Positions 1-8,699 of a stretch of 45,613 nt of DNA are shown here, in pieces (positions within the stretch are counted from its first letter, which is position 1; each line of letters starts with the position of its first letter). The position numbers were made by a program, and so were the translations under genes. The stretch spans positions 1-45,613 of the forward strand of contig NZ_JADEWZ010000042.1 of NCBI RefSeq assembly GCF_015207425.1, given 5' to 3'. This stretch comes from Lusitaniella coriacea LEGE 07157 (GTDB taxonomy: Bacteria; Cyanobacteriota; Cyanobacteriia; Cyanobacteriales; Spirulinaceae). Below the pieces are notes generated by a model, which ran no database searches, was not told the DNA's origin, and saw only the letters and a program-made list of their open reading frames with translations.

Positions 1-126
1 AATCACGGACGACGAGCTAAGAGTATTTTTCGCTATGGCTTCGATCATTTACGCTCTATCGTTAACGATTTAGACTTGAAACATTCTGAGTTTCTTCAAG
101 CACTACATTTTTTGTCCTGTACTTAG
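1..126 (+). CDS. C-terminal end of a transposase (partial, runs off the left edge)
   Basis: An open frame enters from the left edge and ends at TAG 124-126. It encodes 41 residues containing RRAKSIFRYGFDHLR and ending LHFLSCT. This tail resembles the C-terminus of IS4-type transposases common in cyanobacteria, a recognition from memory and not from a search. I see no terminal inverted repeat between here and gnd, so the right end of the element cannot be placed. Whether the full gene is intact lies outside the window. Confidence 0.6.
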   Translation, partial: NHGRRAKSIFRYGFDHLRSIVNDLDLKHSEFLQALHFLSCT

Positions 127-278
127 GCCATTGCTACTCATGTCTTTTTGGCATTTTACCAAAACGTATATCCGCATCCACTCTTAATCTCTTCTTTAGG
201 GAATCTCTCAGGAGATCGGGCTACGCTGAGAGGTGTGAATGACCCCTCGATCGCGAGTAAAGGAATCAACGAACTGTT

Positions 279-1703
279 ATGACAAAACGAACCTTCGGCG
301 TAATCGGCTTGGCTGTTATGGGAGAAAACCTCGCACTGAACGTTGAAAGTCGCGGTTTTCCGATCGCGGTTTACAATCGAACCAGTGCCAAAACAGAAGA
401 GTTTATGGCAACGCGGGCGCAAGGCAAAGATATCAAAGCCGCATACTCCCTAGAAGAATTCGTCCAAGTCCTCGAACGCCCTCGCAAAATTTTAGTGATG
501 GTGAAAGCGGGGAAACCCGTCGATGCAGTCATCGGACAGTTGAAACCGCTTCTAGAAGCAGGCGATACGATTATCGACGGCGGAAACTCTCTTTACGAAG
601 ACACCGAACGGCGAACCAAGGACTTAGAAGCGACTGGACTGGGTTTTGTTGGCATGGGAGTCAGTGGCGGGGAAGAAGGCGCGCTGAATGGCCCTAGTTT
701 AATGCCGGGAGGCACAAAAGCGGCATACGACGATTTAGCCCCGATTTTGGTTAAAATTGCCGCCCAAGTGGATGATGGGCCCTGCGTGACCTACATTGGC
801 CCTGGCGGTGCGGGTCACTATGTCAAAATGGTTCACAATGGCATTGAATACGGCGATATGCAGTTGATTGCGGAAGCCTACGATATCCTGAAAAATATTG
901 CGGGGTTGGATAATTCGCAACTGCACGAAGTCTTTGCTCAATGGAATACCACCGACGAACTCAATTCGTTCCTAATTGAAATTACTGCCGATATCTTTAA
1001 GTACATCGATAAGGAGACAGATCGACATCTCATCGATTTTATCCTCGATGCCGCCGGACAAAAAGGAACGGGGCGCTGGACAGTTCAGAGTGCTTTGGAA
1101 TTAGGCGTAGCGATTCCCACCATCTATGCGGCGGTTAACGCGCGGATTATGTCTTCCTATAAGGAACAACGGGTTGAGGCGGCAAAGGTGTTAAAGGGTC
1201 CTAGCGCTTCTTTTGATGTTGGAGATACTCAAACCTTCATTGATAAGGTTCGGGATGCGTTGTACTGCTCGAAAATATGTTCCTATGCCCAAGGAATGGC
1301 GTTGTTGAGCAAGGCTTCGGAGGCGTACAACTATAACCTCGATTTGGCAGAGGATGCCCGGATTTGGAAGGGGGGTTGTATTATTCGTGCCAGATTCCTC
1401 GATAAGATTAAGGCGGCATTTAACGAAAGCCCGAAACTGCCGAATCTCTTACTCGCACCGGAATTCAAACAGAAAATCTTAGATCGTCAAAAAGCGTGGC
1501 GCGAGGTGTTGGTTGCGGCGAATAGTATGGGGATTGCCATTCCTGCTTTTAGCTCGTCTTTAGATTATTTTGATAGCTATCGACGCGAGGTGTTGCCACA
1601 AAATCTCACCCAAGCACAACGGGATTATTTTGGCGCGCACACTTACGAACGTACCGATCGCGCGCGAGGCGAATTCTTCCATACTGAGTGGATGGAACCA
1701 TAA
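279..1703 (+). CDS. gnd: 6-phosphogluconate dehydrogenase, decarboxylating
   Basis: Cytosolic enzyme of the oxidative pentose phosphate pathway: 6-phosphogluconate + NADP+ gives ribulose 5-phosphate + CO2 + NADPH. The 474-residue length is normal for the family. The N-terminal Rossmann fold has GVIGLAVMGENLALN (residues 7-21). GGNS (101-104) and GVSGGEEGA (127-135) line the substrate pocket. K183 and E190 in KMVHNGIE match the catalytic Lys and Glu of characterised enzymes, and GTGRWT sits in the helical C-terminal domain. The ATG at 279 places the Rossmann glycine motif at the expected distance from the N-terminus. It is monocistronic, with a hairpin and T-run after the stop. Confidence 0.97.
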   Translation: MTKRTFGVIGLAVMGENLALNVESRGFPIAVYNRTSAKTEEFMATRAQGKDIKAAYSLEEFVQVLERPRKILVMVKAGKPVDAVIGQLKPLLEAGDTIIDGGNSLYEDTERRTKDLEATGLGFVGMGVSGGEEGALNGPSLMPGGTKAAYDDLAPILVKIAAQVDDGPCVTYIGPGGAGHYVKMVHNGIEYGDMQLIAEAYDILKNIAGLDNSQLHEVFAQWNTTDELNSFLIEITADIFKYIDKETDRHLIDFILDAAGQKGTGRWTVQSALELGVAIPTIYAAVNARIMSSYKEQRVEAAKVLKGPSASFDVGDTQTFIDKVRDALYCSKICSYAQGMALLSKASEAYNYNLDLAEDARIWKGGCIIRARFLDKIKAAFNESPKLPNLLLAPEFKQKILDRQKAWREVLVAANSMGIAIPAFSSSLDYFDSYRREVLPQNLTQAQRDYFGAHTYERTDRARGEFFHTEWMEP

Positions 1704-1734
1704 TCTCTCACTCTTTTACGAGTTTTGAAACAGT

Positions 1735-1783
1735 GGGCGCGTGCCGCGAAGCGGATCCCTGCGGGAGCGCGTCCCTTTTTATT
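1735..1783 (+). terminator. Probable rho-independent terminator of gnd
   Basis: About 30 nt after the gnd stop, GGGCGCG (from 1735) can pair with CGCGTCCC (ending 1775) with one bulged base. A small CCGC/GCGG hairpin lies inside, and TTTTTATT follows directly. The GC-rich body (gccgcgaagcggatcc) also resembles a dispersed palindromic repeat of cyanobacteria, so the element may be a repeat serving as terminator. Confidence 0.5.
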
Positions 1784-1857
1784 GCAAAAATACCAAAAGA
1801 GTAGTGGATAAAATCGTTAAAGATATGATTAGAGTTAGATTCTAAGGAGCTAAAAGT

Positions 1858-2232
1858 ATGACTCTAGAATCGAATAGACAAGCAGCAATCGTGCGGACGG
1901 AACGAGGACTGACGATTGCCAGTACGCGCATCACCCTCTACGACGTGATGGACTATGTAACGGCTCAATATCCCCCCAAGTTTATTCAAGGATTATTTGA
2001 GTTAACTGAGGAACAAATTAACGCTGCTCTTGCTTATATTAAAACCCATCGCACAGAGGTGGAAGTAGAGTATCAGCAAGTTCTCAAAGAAGCTGAAGAA
2101 CTCCAGCAATACTACGAAGAGCAAAATTGCGAACTCATTGCCCGAATTGCAGCACAATCGCCTAAGCCTGGAACTGAAGCCGCTTGGGAAAAACTTTGGG
2201 CGGTTAAGGCAAAGCGCAAGTCCAAGGTATGA
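1858..2232 (+). CDS. DUF433-like antitoxin-type protein
   Basis: 124 residues. The N-terminal half (GLTIASTRITLYDVMDYV, then YPPKFIQGLF and LTEEQINAALAYI) resembles DUF433 winged-helix proteins, which often precede a PIN-like (DUF5615-type) gene in a toxin-antitoxin arrangement. The C-terminal half is charged and probably helical. The ATG at 1858 has a strong Shine-Dalgarno AAGGAG (1844-1849). The stop overlaps the next start as ATGA, so the two genes are translationally coupled. Family assignment is from memory; regulation by its partner is inferred. Confidence 0.65.
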   Translation: MTLESNRQAAIVRTERGLTIASTRITLYDVMDYVTAQYPPKFIQGLFELTEEQINAALAYIKTHRTEVEVEYQQVLKEAEELQQYYEEQNCELIARIAAQSPKPGTEAAWEKLWAVKAKRKSKV

Positions 2233-2465
2233 TTTTTTTGATCGACCACAATCTCAAAGGTCATGCTCTTGTTTTCTTTGGTGCTATTGCAAGTCAAGGC
2301 TGGCTCGATTTCGTCCCAATTCAATTTGTCACGATTGACAATGCAGATCGGTTACTCAACGGCTCTGACTATCGAGGTCGGTGTGTTGAAAGTTTAATTG
2401 AAATCGTACTCGATATTGATAGTTATCGCGGTGCAAGACGACTTTTCATTCCGTCATCTGCTTGA
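2229..2465 (+). CDS. Shortened PIN-like partner protein, probable internal deletion
   Basis: 78 residues, starting in the ATGA overlap with the DUF433-like gene. Residues 1-33 (MIFLIDHNLKGHAL...GWLDFVPIQF) look like the start, and residues 36-76 (DNADRLLNGSDYRGRCVESLIEIV...ARRLFIP) look like the end, of a roughly 130-residue family that usually follows this DUF433 type. The middle (about 55 residues, with conserved acidic positions of the PIN-like fold) seems to be missing in frame. If so, nuclease activity is doubtful. The full-length comparison is from memory, so the size of the deletion is approximate. Confidence 0.55.
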   Translation: MIFLIDHNLKGHALVFFGAIASQGWLDFVPIQFVTIDNADRLLNGSDYRGRCVESLIEIVLDIDSYRGARRLFIPSSA

Positions 2466-2507
2466 GAAGTGCGCGATCGCGCCCCTTTTTTTTACCAATG
2501 AACTATA

Positions 2508-2525
2508 GAATGATAATCATTCCCA
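2508..2525 (+). promoter_or_regulatory. Zur/Fur-like operator upstream of znuA
   Basis: GAATGATAATCATTC (2508-2522) is a perfect 7-1-7 palindrome containing the TGATAATCATT core of cyanobacterial Zur boxes (consensus TGATAATNATTATCA). It lies about 27 nt before the znuA start codon, consistent with repression when zinc is sufficient. A Fur site has a related sequence, so the zinc assignment rests on the downstream gene. Confidence 0.7.
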
Positions 2526-2549
2526 TATGTATCTCTACAGGAGTTTGTG

Positions 2550-3626
2550 ATGTTCAATTTTAGAGTGCAGAATTCAGAGTTTAGAGACAGAGGCAACAGG
2601 GTTATAAATAGACCTTCAATCTCCCCAATTGCGAATTGTTTGCTCGTCGCAGCCATCAGTCTTACAGGTTGCACAAAAGAGAATCAGACTGTGACAACGC
2701 AAGAAAAACCACAGGTTGTGGCATCGAGTAGCATTCTGTGCGACCTAACCCAACAAATTGCTCAAGATACCGTTGAATTAAACTGTTTGATGGCTCCCGA
2801 ACAAGATCCTCACACCTACGTCACAACTCCTTCCAATCGAAAAGCAATGGAAACGGCGACGTTAATTTTCTATGGTGGTTATCAATTAGCTCCCTCAATT
2901 GAGAATTTAGTGAAAGCCATTAATACTTCTGCACCCAAGGTTGCGGTTTATGAGGAAGCGGTTCCAGAACCCCTTCAGTCAGAACATCATCACCACGAAG
3001 AAGAAGAGCATCATCACGAGGAAGAAGAGCATCATCACGAGGAAGAAGAAAATCATCACGAGGAAGAACTCGAACCCGATCCCCACGTCTGGCACAATGT
3101 TCAAAATGGCATTGCGATTGTGGGGGTCATTGAGGAAAAATTAGCAGAAATCAACCCAGAACAAGCGCAACGCTACGCTCAAAATGCAGAACAACTTAAG
3201 GGTCAATTAGAGGAACTCGATGCTTGGGTGAAACAACAGGTTGCAACCATTCCAGAAGGACAGAGAACCCTAGTCACAACCCACGATGCGTTTAATTACT
3301 ACAGTCAAGCCTACGGTTTTGAAAGTTCCGAAGCACTGCAAGGAATGAGTACCGAAGAGAAGCCAACGGCAACGCGGGTCAAGGAATTGGTGGAAAAAGT
3401 TGAAGAAACGAAGGTTCCCACCATTTTTGCCGAAGTTACGGCAAATAACCAAGTCATTGGTACTGTTGCTCGCGAGGCGAAGGTTAAGGTGTCGGAACGG
3501 GAATTATTTACGGGTGCGTTGGGATCGAAGGAGGATGAAGCCGGAACTTATAGGGGCGCGATCGCGGCGAATACTTGTACCATCGTTAATGGGTTGGGGG
3601 GAGAGTGTACGCCTTTTAATCGCTGA
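2550..3626 (+). CDS. znuA: Zinc ABC transporter substrate-binding lipoprotein
   Basis: Periplasmic/outer-face zinc receptor of the ZnuA/TroA cluster A-1 family. Lipobox LTGC (38-41) follows a hydrophobic segment. Candidate metal ligands are H88 (DPHTY), H179 (DPHVW), H245 (TTHDAFNYY) and E295 (FAEVTANNQ). A His/Glu-rich loop of repeated HHHEEEE (146-173) sits where zinc-specific members have one. I chose ATG 2550 over GTG 2547 because AGGAG (2539-2543) is well spaced from it. The n-region before the signal helix is unusually long, and its VQNSEFRDR portion looks like translated dispersed repeat. The permease and ATPase genes (znuB, znuC) are not adjacent. Confidence 0.9.
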   Translation: MFNFRVQNSEFRDRGNRVINRPSISPIANCLLVAAISLTGCTKENQTVTTQEKPQVVASSSILCDLTQQIAQDTVELNCLMAPEQDPHTYVTTPSNRKAMETATLIFYGGYQLAPSIENLVKAINTSAPKVAVYEEAVPEPLQSEHHHHEEEEHHHEEEEHHHEEEENHHEEELEPDPHVWHNVQNGIAIVGVIEEKLAEINPEQAQRYAQNAEQLKGQLEELDAWVKQQVATIPEGQRTLVTTHDAFNYYSQAYGFESSEALQGMSTEEKPTATRVKELVEKVEETKVPTIFAEVTANNQVIGTVAREAKVKVSERELFTGALGSKEDEAGTYRGAIAANTCTIVNGLGGECTPFNR

Positions 3627-3696
3627 TTGGAATTTTGCCAAGGCATTCTACAATTGCTAGAGGATATTTCCTCAAAGCGCTATTCAATCGAATCCT

Positions 3697-4722
3697 ATGG
3701 CAATTCTTTCTACAGCACTGACCCTCAAAGATTTACCCCCACCGCCATCGGGGAAGGTGGGTTGGCCTTGGACGGAGGAAACTAAACGGTACAATACACT
3801 TCCCAATTATCCTCGAATTAGCGTTGTCACGCCGAGTTATAACCAAGACGCTTTTATTGAAGAAACCATTCGTTCGGTGTTGTTGCAGGGCTATCCCAAT
3901 TTGGAATATATCATTATTGATGGGGGCAGTAGCGATGATACTTTGGCAATTTTGCGGAAATACGAGCCATTTTTGGCAAATTGGATTAGCGAGCGCGATC
4001 GCGGACAATCTGATGCACTCAATAAAGGCTTTCGTCGAGCAACGGGGAAATTAATTGGCTGGCAAAATTCTGACGATTCCTATCAACCCAATTCTTTTTT
4101 ATCCGCAGCTAATTGTCTCAATCAAAATCCAGATGCTGATGTTGTTTATGGCAACATAAACTTTGTTGACGAGCAAGGTCAAATTATTGAACCCTATCCC
4201 ATTACAGAAGCGAAACCAGAAAATATGATGCCCTATTCTGGAATCTGCAATCATTCGGTTTTTTATACGAATAGGATTTTTGAGGAAAATAACTATATTG
4301 ATGACACTTTAAAACACTGTATGGATCAGGAATTTATTTTGAGATTGCTGATTAAAAATTACAAGTTTGTTTTTGAGTCGGGAATCACTGCCAATTGGAG
4401 AATTCATAACAGTACCAAATCCGCACAACAGATGGATATTTGGGCTGAAGAGGCTTTTGCACTCTGTAAATCTGTTTATCGCGATCGAACGCTCTCCGCA
4501 ACCGTAAGAGAAAAAGCGAAAGAAAGTTTGTACGGTTTGTGTTTAGATAATTTTGGTAAATTACGCCTCAATCTATTTCGAAAAACCGTTCGAGAAATGG
4601 TCGATACATTGGGTTGGAAATCTTTGAATACAGAGTTTGCATTGAAATATATTGTATCTTTATTTGGCGTTCAAACCCTCACACGCTTAAAACGGACAAA
4701 ACGCCAATTTATTAATAATTAA
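3697..4722 (+). CDS. Glycosyltransferase family 2
   Basis: 341 residues; first gene of the glycan cluster. The GT-A fold of GT2 is clear from ISVVTPSYNQ (41-50), the nucleotide-sugar segment IIIDGGSSDDT (72-82), SERDRGQSDALNKG (98-111) and the DxD-like SDD at 125-127 in GWQNSDDSY. No membrane segment is evident, so it should act at the cytoplasmic face on a nucleotide-sugar donor. The acceptor cannot be deduced. It is one base from the next gene, suggesting co-transcription. The N-terminus (about 40 residues with KDLPPPPSGKVGWPWTEE) is an extension before the catalytic fold. Confidence 0.9.
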   Translation: MAILSTALTLKDLPPPPSGKVGWPWTEETKRYNTLPNYPRISVVTPSYNQDAFIEETIRSVLLQGYPNLEYIIIDGGSSDDTLAILRKYEPFLANWISERDRGQSDALNKGFRRATGKLIGWQNSDDSYQPNSFLSAANCLNQNPDADVVYGNINFVDEQGQIIEPYPITEAKPENMMPYSGICNHSVFYTNRIFEENNYIDDTLKHCMDQEFILRLLIKNYKFVFESGITANWRIHNSTKSAQQMDIWAEEAFALCKSVYRDRTLSATVREKAKESLYGLCLDNFGKLRLNLFRKTVREMVDTLGWKSLNTEFALKYIVSLFGVQTLTRLKRTKRQFINN

Positions 4723-4723
4723 A

Positions 4724-5569
4724 ATGGTCAATATTGGCTATCGATTGGCGAGAATACAAGGGAAACTTAACCGCAATCTTTATCAAGCGTTTCTTCCTCA
4801 AATTGTAAAAATCCCCATCACGCAAACTCAAGAAATACCCATTGACATCTATTCCCTTTTTTGCTTGAGGGATTTGCCAGAACAAGTTGCTAATATCCGT
4901 TCATTTTTACGTCATGTTGGCATTCCCAGGAAATTTACAGCAGTTTTTGACGGCGAACTTAATTCGTCTCTTTTTTCCCTTTTGCATCGCATTCATCCCT
5001 GCGTGCGCGTTATCCCCCTAGCGGATTTTATCGGGAATCAACTTCCCAACGCCGTGTACGATTATGCACGTCAAAATCCGATGGGAAAAAAGCTGGCAAC
5101 CATTCTTTCCATTCCAAGAAATAATCCAGCGATTTATACGGACTCCGATATTCTTTTCTTTCCCGGTGCATTGTCATTAGTGGATTTAATTGCCACAGAA
5201 AATACCAAATCCTATTATCTTCCTGACGAAGCGCAAGCACTCGATACGCGCATTCTTAGCCATGAGTCCGAACGATTAAATCCCATCAACGGCGGCTTTA
5301 TCCTCTTTAAGAACACCTTAGATTGGACGTTGGCAATGGAACGGTTTTTAAATCTCAAAGAACCGCCGAATTATTTCACCGAACAAACAATGGTTCACCT
5401 CACCCTACACCACAACCAGGCATTAACGCTCTCTCCCCAACAATATATTATGGAGCGAGATGACGAATTTATTTATTCCGATAAATATGCGGGGGAAAAC
5501 ATCGTTTTGCGGCACTATGTGAGTCCGGTGAGACATAAATTTTGGCATAATCTCAAAAGTCTCATTTAA
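4724..5569 (+). CDS. GT-A-like putative glycosyltransferase
   Basis: 281 residues. The signature is AIYTDSDILFFPGAL with a DxD at 140-142, typical of metal-dependent GT-A nucleotide-sugar transferases. NPINGGFILFKN (186-197) and FTEQTMVHL (218-226) resemble acceptor-site segments of galactosyl- or glucosyltransferase-like folds. I do not recognise a named family. It starts one base after the preceding GT2 stop, with no clear Shine-Dalgarno, consistent with translational coupling. It ends the first sub-operon; a 248-nt gap follows. The sugar specificity is unknown. Confidence 0.65.
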   Translation: MVNIGYRLARIQGKLNRNLYQAFLPQIVKIPITQTQEIPIDIYSLFCLRDLPEQVANIRSFLRHVGIPRKFTAVFDGELNSSLFSLLHRIHPCVRVIPLADFIGNQLPNAVYDYARQNPMGKKLATILSIPRNNPAIYTDSDILFFPGALSLVDLIATENTKSYYLPDEAQALDTRILSHESERLNPINGGFILFKNTLDWTLAMERFLNLKEPPNYFTEQTMVHLTLHHNQALTLSPQQYIMERDDEFIYSDKYAGENIVLRHYVSPVRHKFWHNLKSLI

Positions 5570-5617
5570 AAGCTGATTGCTAAAATCCATCTTAAGGTGC
5601 TTGAAATCCTTGTTTTT

Positions 5618-5681
5618 GGTGGGTTACGGTGAAGACAAAGGTCAACGGGTCGATATCTATCGAATTGCCACCTAACCCACC
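5618..5681. repeat. 64-bp MITE-like palindrome-ended repeat
   Basis: Perfect 9-bp terminal inverted repeats GGTGGGTTA (5618-5626) and TAACCCACC (5673-5681). A related copy lies at 26368-26429. It sits in the 248-nt gap before the GT4 gene; the rest of that gap shows only AT-rich sequence. Confidence 0.6.
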
Positions 5682-5817
5682 CTAAACGAGCGTTTAACCT
5701 TTCCTTTAAGAATTAGCTCTAAGGAAATTGTATAAAAATAAGTCAGCGATACACCTGCGGCTATCGACTAACACATCCTACAATTGGGATTTGAAAAATC
5801 TTATTTAACAGACCCTT

Positions 5818-6990
5818 GTGAATCAACCTTTAAGAATTCTCACTATTTTACATATGCCTTGGAATCGAAATCTCGGTGGTTCGAGAGTGCAACTCGAACT
5901 TGCTGAAGAGTTTGTAAAAATGGGACACTCCGTTGAAAAGTTCGACTACTTTGATGCTTTTCCCAAAACCCAAACCTCAATCCTTTTCGATTTAACCCGT
6001 CCGAGTTTTTCCAAATATGCCACTGCTTTTGTTCGCGCCAACGCTCATCGATTTGATATTATTGACGCACACCAGGGAAATCTCCCTTGGAATAAAGAAG
6101 AATTAGGATTTAATGGCGTACTAGTTGCGCGTTCTGTGGGGTTACACGCCTTTTATGAAGAATTTGCACGCATCGAACGTAAGAAATTTCCGCCTCAAAA
6201 ACTGAAAATTCGATTGTTCAATCAGCTCTCCTCCTGGCGACAACAACGAGAATCTTCCTTATATCCTCTCAGCTTACACGGATGCGATCTCATTAACGTC
6301 CCTAATTGCGACGAACTCGCCTATCTCCGCGATGTCATGGGATTGGGAGACAAAACTTTTGTTTTTCCCTTCGGACTCTCTCAAACTCGCCTCCGTGCTT
6401 TTTCCAGCGCGATTCAACCCGCTAGCATTCGCCTTGCAACCCCCACTGTTGCGTTTATCGGAACCTGGTGTCCGCGAAAGGGTTCGTGGGATTGGGGAAC
6501 CTTAATCGAACAGATTAAACAAAAAATTCCCAAGGTTCACTTTCTCTTTTTAGGGACGGGATTAACTGCAAAAGCGGTTTTAGAAGATTTACCGGGACAA
6601 GAAGATTGTGTTGAAATTATTCCCCGCTACGATAGCGAAGAACTCCCCAAACTCTTGAGTGGGGTAACGGTGGGAGTCTTTCCCAGTTACATTGAAGGGT
6701 TTGGCTTTGCAGTGTTGGAAAAACTCGCCTGCGGGATTCCCACCGTCGCTTACGACGTTCCGGGACCGAGGGAAATGCTACGGGATTTTGACCCCCCTTT
6801 AATGGTTCCTGCGGGGGATATCGAAGCAGCGCGCGATCGCGTCGTACAATTGCTACAGCTCGACCCAACCCACTACACCGAACTTTCCCAACGCTGCGTA
6901 ACCGTCGCACAACGCTTTACCTGGGATACAATTGCTCGGAATACCTTAGAGATATACCAGCAATTTTTACCCCCACGCCGCAAGGAATGA
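5818..6990 (+). CDS. Glycosyltransferase family 4
   Basis: 390 residues, GT-B fold. N-terminal acceptor domain (1-200) opens with LRILTILHMPW and GGSRVQLELAEEF. The C-terminal donor domain has VAFIGTWCPRKGSWD (211-225) and the retaining-GT4 EX7E motif (E293...E301) in YIEGFGFAVLEKLACGIPTVAYD. It uses a GTG start (5818); the reading frame has no nearer ATG that would keep the first beta strand. It overlaps the next GT2 gene by ATGA. Likely adds one sugar to a surface glycan at the cytoplasmic membrane. Confidence 0.9.
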   Translation: MNQPLRILTILHMPWNRNLGGSRVQLELAEEFVKMGHSVEKFDYFDAFPKTQTSILFDLTRPSFSKYATAFVRANAHRFDIIDAHQGNLPWNKEELGFNGVLVARSVGLHAFYEEFARIERKKFPPQKLKIRLFNQLSSWRQQRESSLYPLSLHGCDLINVPNCDELAYLRDVMGLGDKTFVFPFGLSQTRLRAFSSAIQPASIRLATPTVAFIGTWCPRKGSWDWGTLIEQIKQKIPKVHFLFLGTGLTAKAVLEDLPGQEDCVEIIPRYDSEELPKLLSGVTVGVFPSYIEGFGFAVLEKLACGIPTVAYDVPGPREMLRDFDPPLMVPAGDIEAARDRVVQLLQLDPTHYTELSQRCVTVAQRFTWDTIARNTLEIYQQFLPPRRKE

Positions 6991-7817
6991 TTCGTCTCAG
7001 TATCGCCTTAGTTACCCGCAATCGTCCGGAAAGTTTAGAACGGACCCTACAAAATTTGCGTTCCCAAAGTTTTCAACCCTTCGAGATAGTCGTTTCCGAC
7101 GACTCTGACGGGGAATTGGCAGCTAAAACCGCAAGCGTGGCAAAACGCTGGAACTGTCGCTATATTACAGGTCCTCATCGCGGACTTTATGCCAATCGCA
7201 ACTATTCCGCCTTAGCCTGTCGGGGAACGCATATTCGCACGATGGATGACGATCATATTCTGCCAGAAAATCACCTCGAACAGTGTTTCAATGCCGTTTC
7301 TTCTGATCCCCATTCTCTCTGGACGACGGGAGAAATTGGATATGTTAACGGACAGTTTTTTGGGGAGTCAAAAACCGCACAGCAGTTGTGTCCGTCGGGG
7401 GTTGGCGAAGCGGTTGAAAACATGGATAATAATTGGGCGATCGCGGATGGTTCTACAATTTATCCCAAAACCGTGTTCGATCGCGGATATCGCATGATCG
7501 AAGATTATAAATATGGTTCGAGTTACTTGGAGTTTGGAATTTATCTCTATCGCCACGGATTTCGCAGTCGCTGCGTTCCAAACGCTTACATCGAACATTA
7601 TGCAGATTCTTGGACGATCGAACGGAACGACCGCGATACAATAGAAAGCCGTTTATATGCTAGTTTGTGTTTCAATCTTTACTTTCAAAAAAATCCAACC
7701 TTAGCAGCAAAGTATATACTTCTATATATTTGGTTGCTGAAAACTCATGAAAATGTTTTTGTGCGATTTCCCCAAGTGTTCAAAAATGTCCGAGAACGCT
7801 GGATGTCTTTAAGTTAG
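6987..7817 (+). CDS. Glycosyltransferase family 2
   Basis: 276 residues. GT2 motifs: LSIALVTRNRPESLERTLQNL (4-24), VVSDDSDG (35-42), LYANRNYSALACRGTHIRTMDDDH with the DxD-like triad DDD at 87-89. Starts inside the stop of the upstream GT4 (ATGA overlap), so the two are almost certainly co-translated. Acceptor and sugar unknown. No transmembrane helix. Confidence 0.88.
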   Translation: MIRLSIALVTRNRPESLERTLQNLRSQSFQPFEIVVSDDSDGELAAKTASVAKRWNCRYITGPHRGLYANRNYSALACRGTHIRTMDDDHILPENHLEQCFNAVSSDPHSLWTTGEIGYVNGQFFGESKTAQQLCPSGVGEAVENMDNNWAIADGSTIYPKTVFDRGYRMIEDYKYGSSYLEFGIYLYRHGFRSRCVPNAYIEHYADSWTIERNDRDTIESRLYASLCFNLYFQKNPTLAAKYILLYIWLLKTHENVFVRFPQVFKNVRERWMSLS

Positions 7818-7888
7818 TACTCGATTGGGTTGAAGACACAATCTTTAGCTTTGGGGAATAAAAGGAAAACACAGCAGATATATTCTAT

Positions 7889-8683
7889 ATGCTCATTCGA
7901 CAAAACCTTAAAGAATCAGCAAACTTTGCTTTAGCAAGGTATCCACGAGTTTACTCGCGCATCCTGCAATTGCGCAAAAATCCAAACCTAGAAAAAATTC
8001 TCTTTTTAAATCTTTTAAACAACACTGATACAGTTGTTGAAGTTGGAGCAAATCGCGGTTACTACACCCTCCTATTCTCACATATTGTGGGAGCGAAAGG
8101 ACAAGTTCATGCTTTTGAACCCGTGCCGCCAACTTTCAATCGCTTATCGCAAGTTTTCGCGCAAAATCAAATTTTCAAAAATACAAATCTCAATAACCTT
8201 GCTGTTGGCGATACAAATGGAACAATTACCCTCTATATGCCTGATGATGATGACGGACAATCGTCAATGGCAGTCCACAATCAAGGGTCTTGGAAAGAAC
8301 AAAAAAATATTGTCCCCTATGAATGCGAGATCGTCACCTTAGATCGGTACGCAGAATCTCATCTTACTCAAAAAATAGACTTTATTAAATGCGATATTGA
8401 AGGAGCAGAATTGCTCTTTTTAAAAGGCGCGGCGAAGACAATTTCAAAAGATTGCCCTATTGTTTATCTTGAAGTCTGTCACGACTGGACAAAAGATTTT
8501 GGGTACAGCCCTCCAGAAATTATACAATTTCTACGACCGCTCGGCTATTCTTGTTTTTATCTCCTCGATCGTCAGTTGCGGTTGTTGGAAAACCCAGAGC
8601 TAGAACTTTCTGTCACACATCTCCTTGAATCTGCTAATCTTTTATGTATTCCAAATCGCGCAAATCGTAAAATCACAATTTAA
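7889..8683 (+). CDS. FkbM family methyltransferase
   Basis: 264 residues. SAM-binding motif I is VVEVGANRGYYT (49-60), motif II acidic residue in HAFEPVPPTF (74-83), and the FkbM signature DFIKCDIEGAELLFLKGA (164-181). Such enzymes O-methylate sugars or other cluster products. AAAGGAAAA lies upstream of the ATG. In this cluster it most likely caps or decorates the glycan, which is inference from context. Confidence 0.88.
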   Translation: MLIRQNLKESANFALARYPRVYSRILQLRKNPNLEKILFLNLLNNTDTVVEVGANRGYYTLLFSHIVGAKGQVHAFEPVPPTFNRLSQVFAQNQIFKNTNLNNLAVGDTNGTITLYMPDDDDGQSSMAVHNQGSWKEQKNIVPYECEIVTLDRYAESHLTQKIDFIKCDIEGAELLFLKGAAKTISKDCPIVYLEVCHDWTKDFGYSPPEIIQFLRPLGYSCFYLLDRQLRLLENPELELSVTHLLESANLLCIPNRANRKITI

Positions 8684-8699
8684 TGACACGCAAACTAAA

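Noticed and set aside
5682-5817. Possible riboswitch before the GT4 gene
   Set aside because: Only a weak GCGATA/TATCG pairing was seen; no known riboswitch core recognised.
8625-8699. Earlier TTG start for the second FkbM gene
   Set aside because: It lies inside the upstream gene and adds residues unlike the family; ATG 8700 fits.
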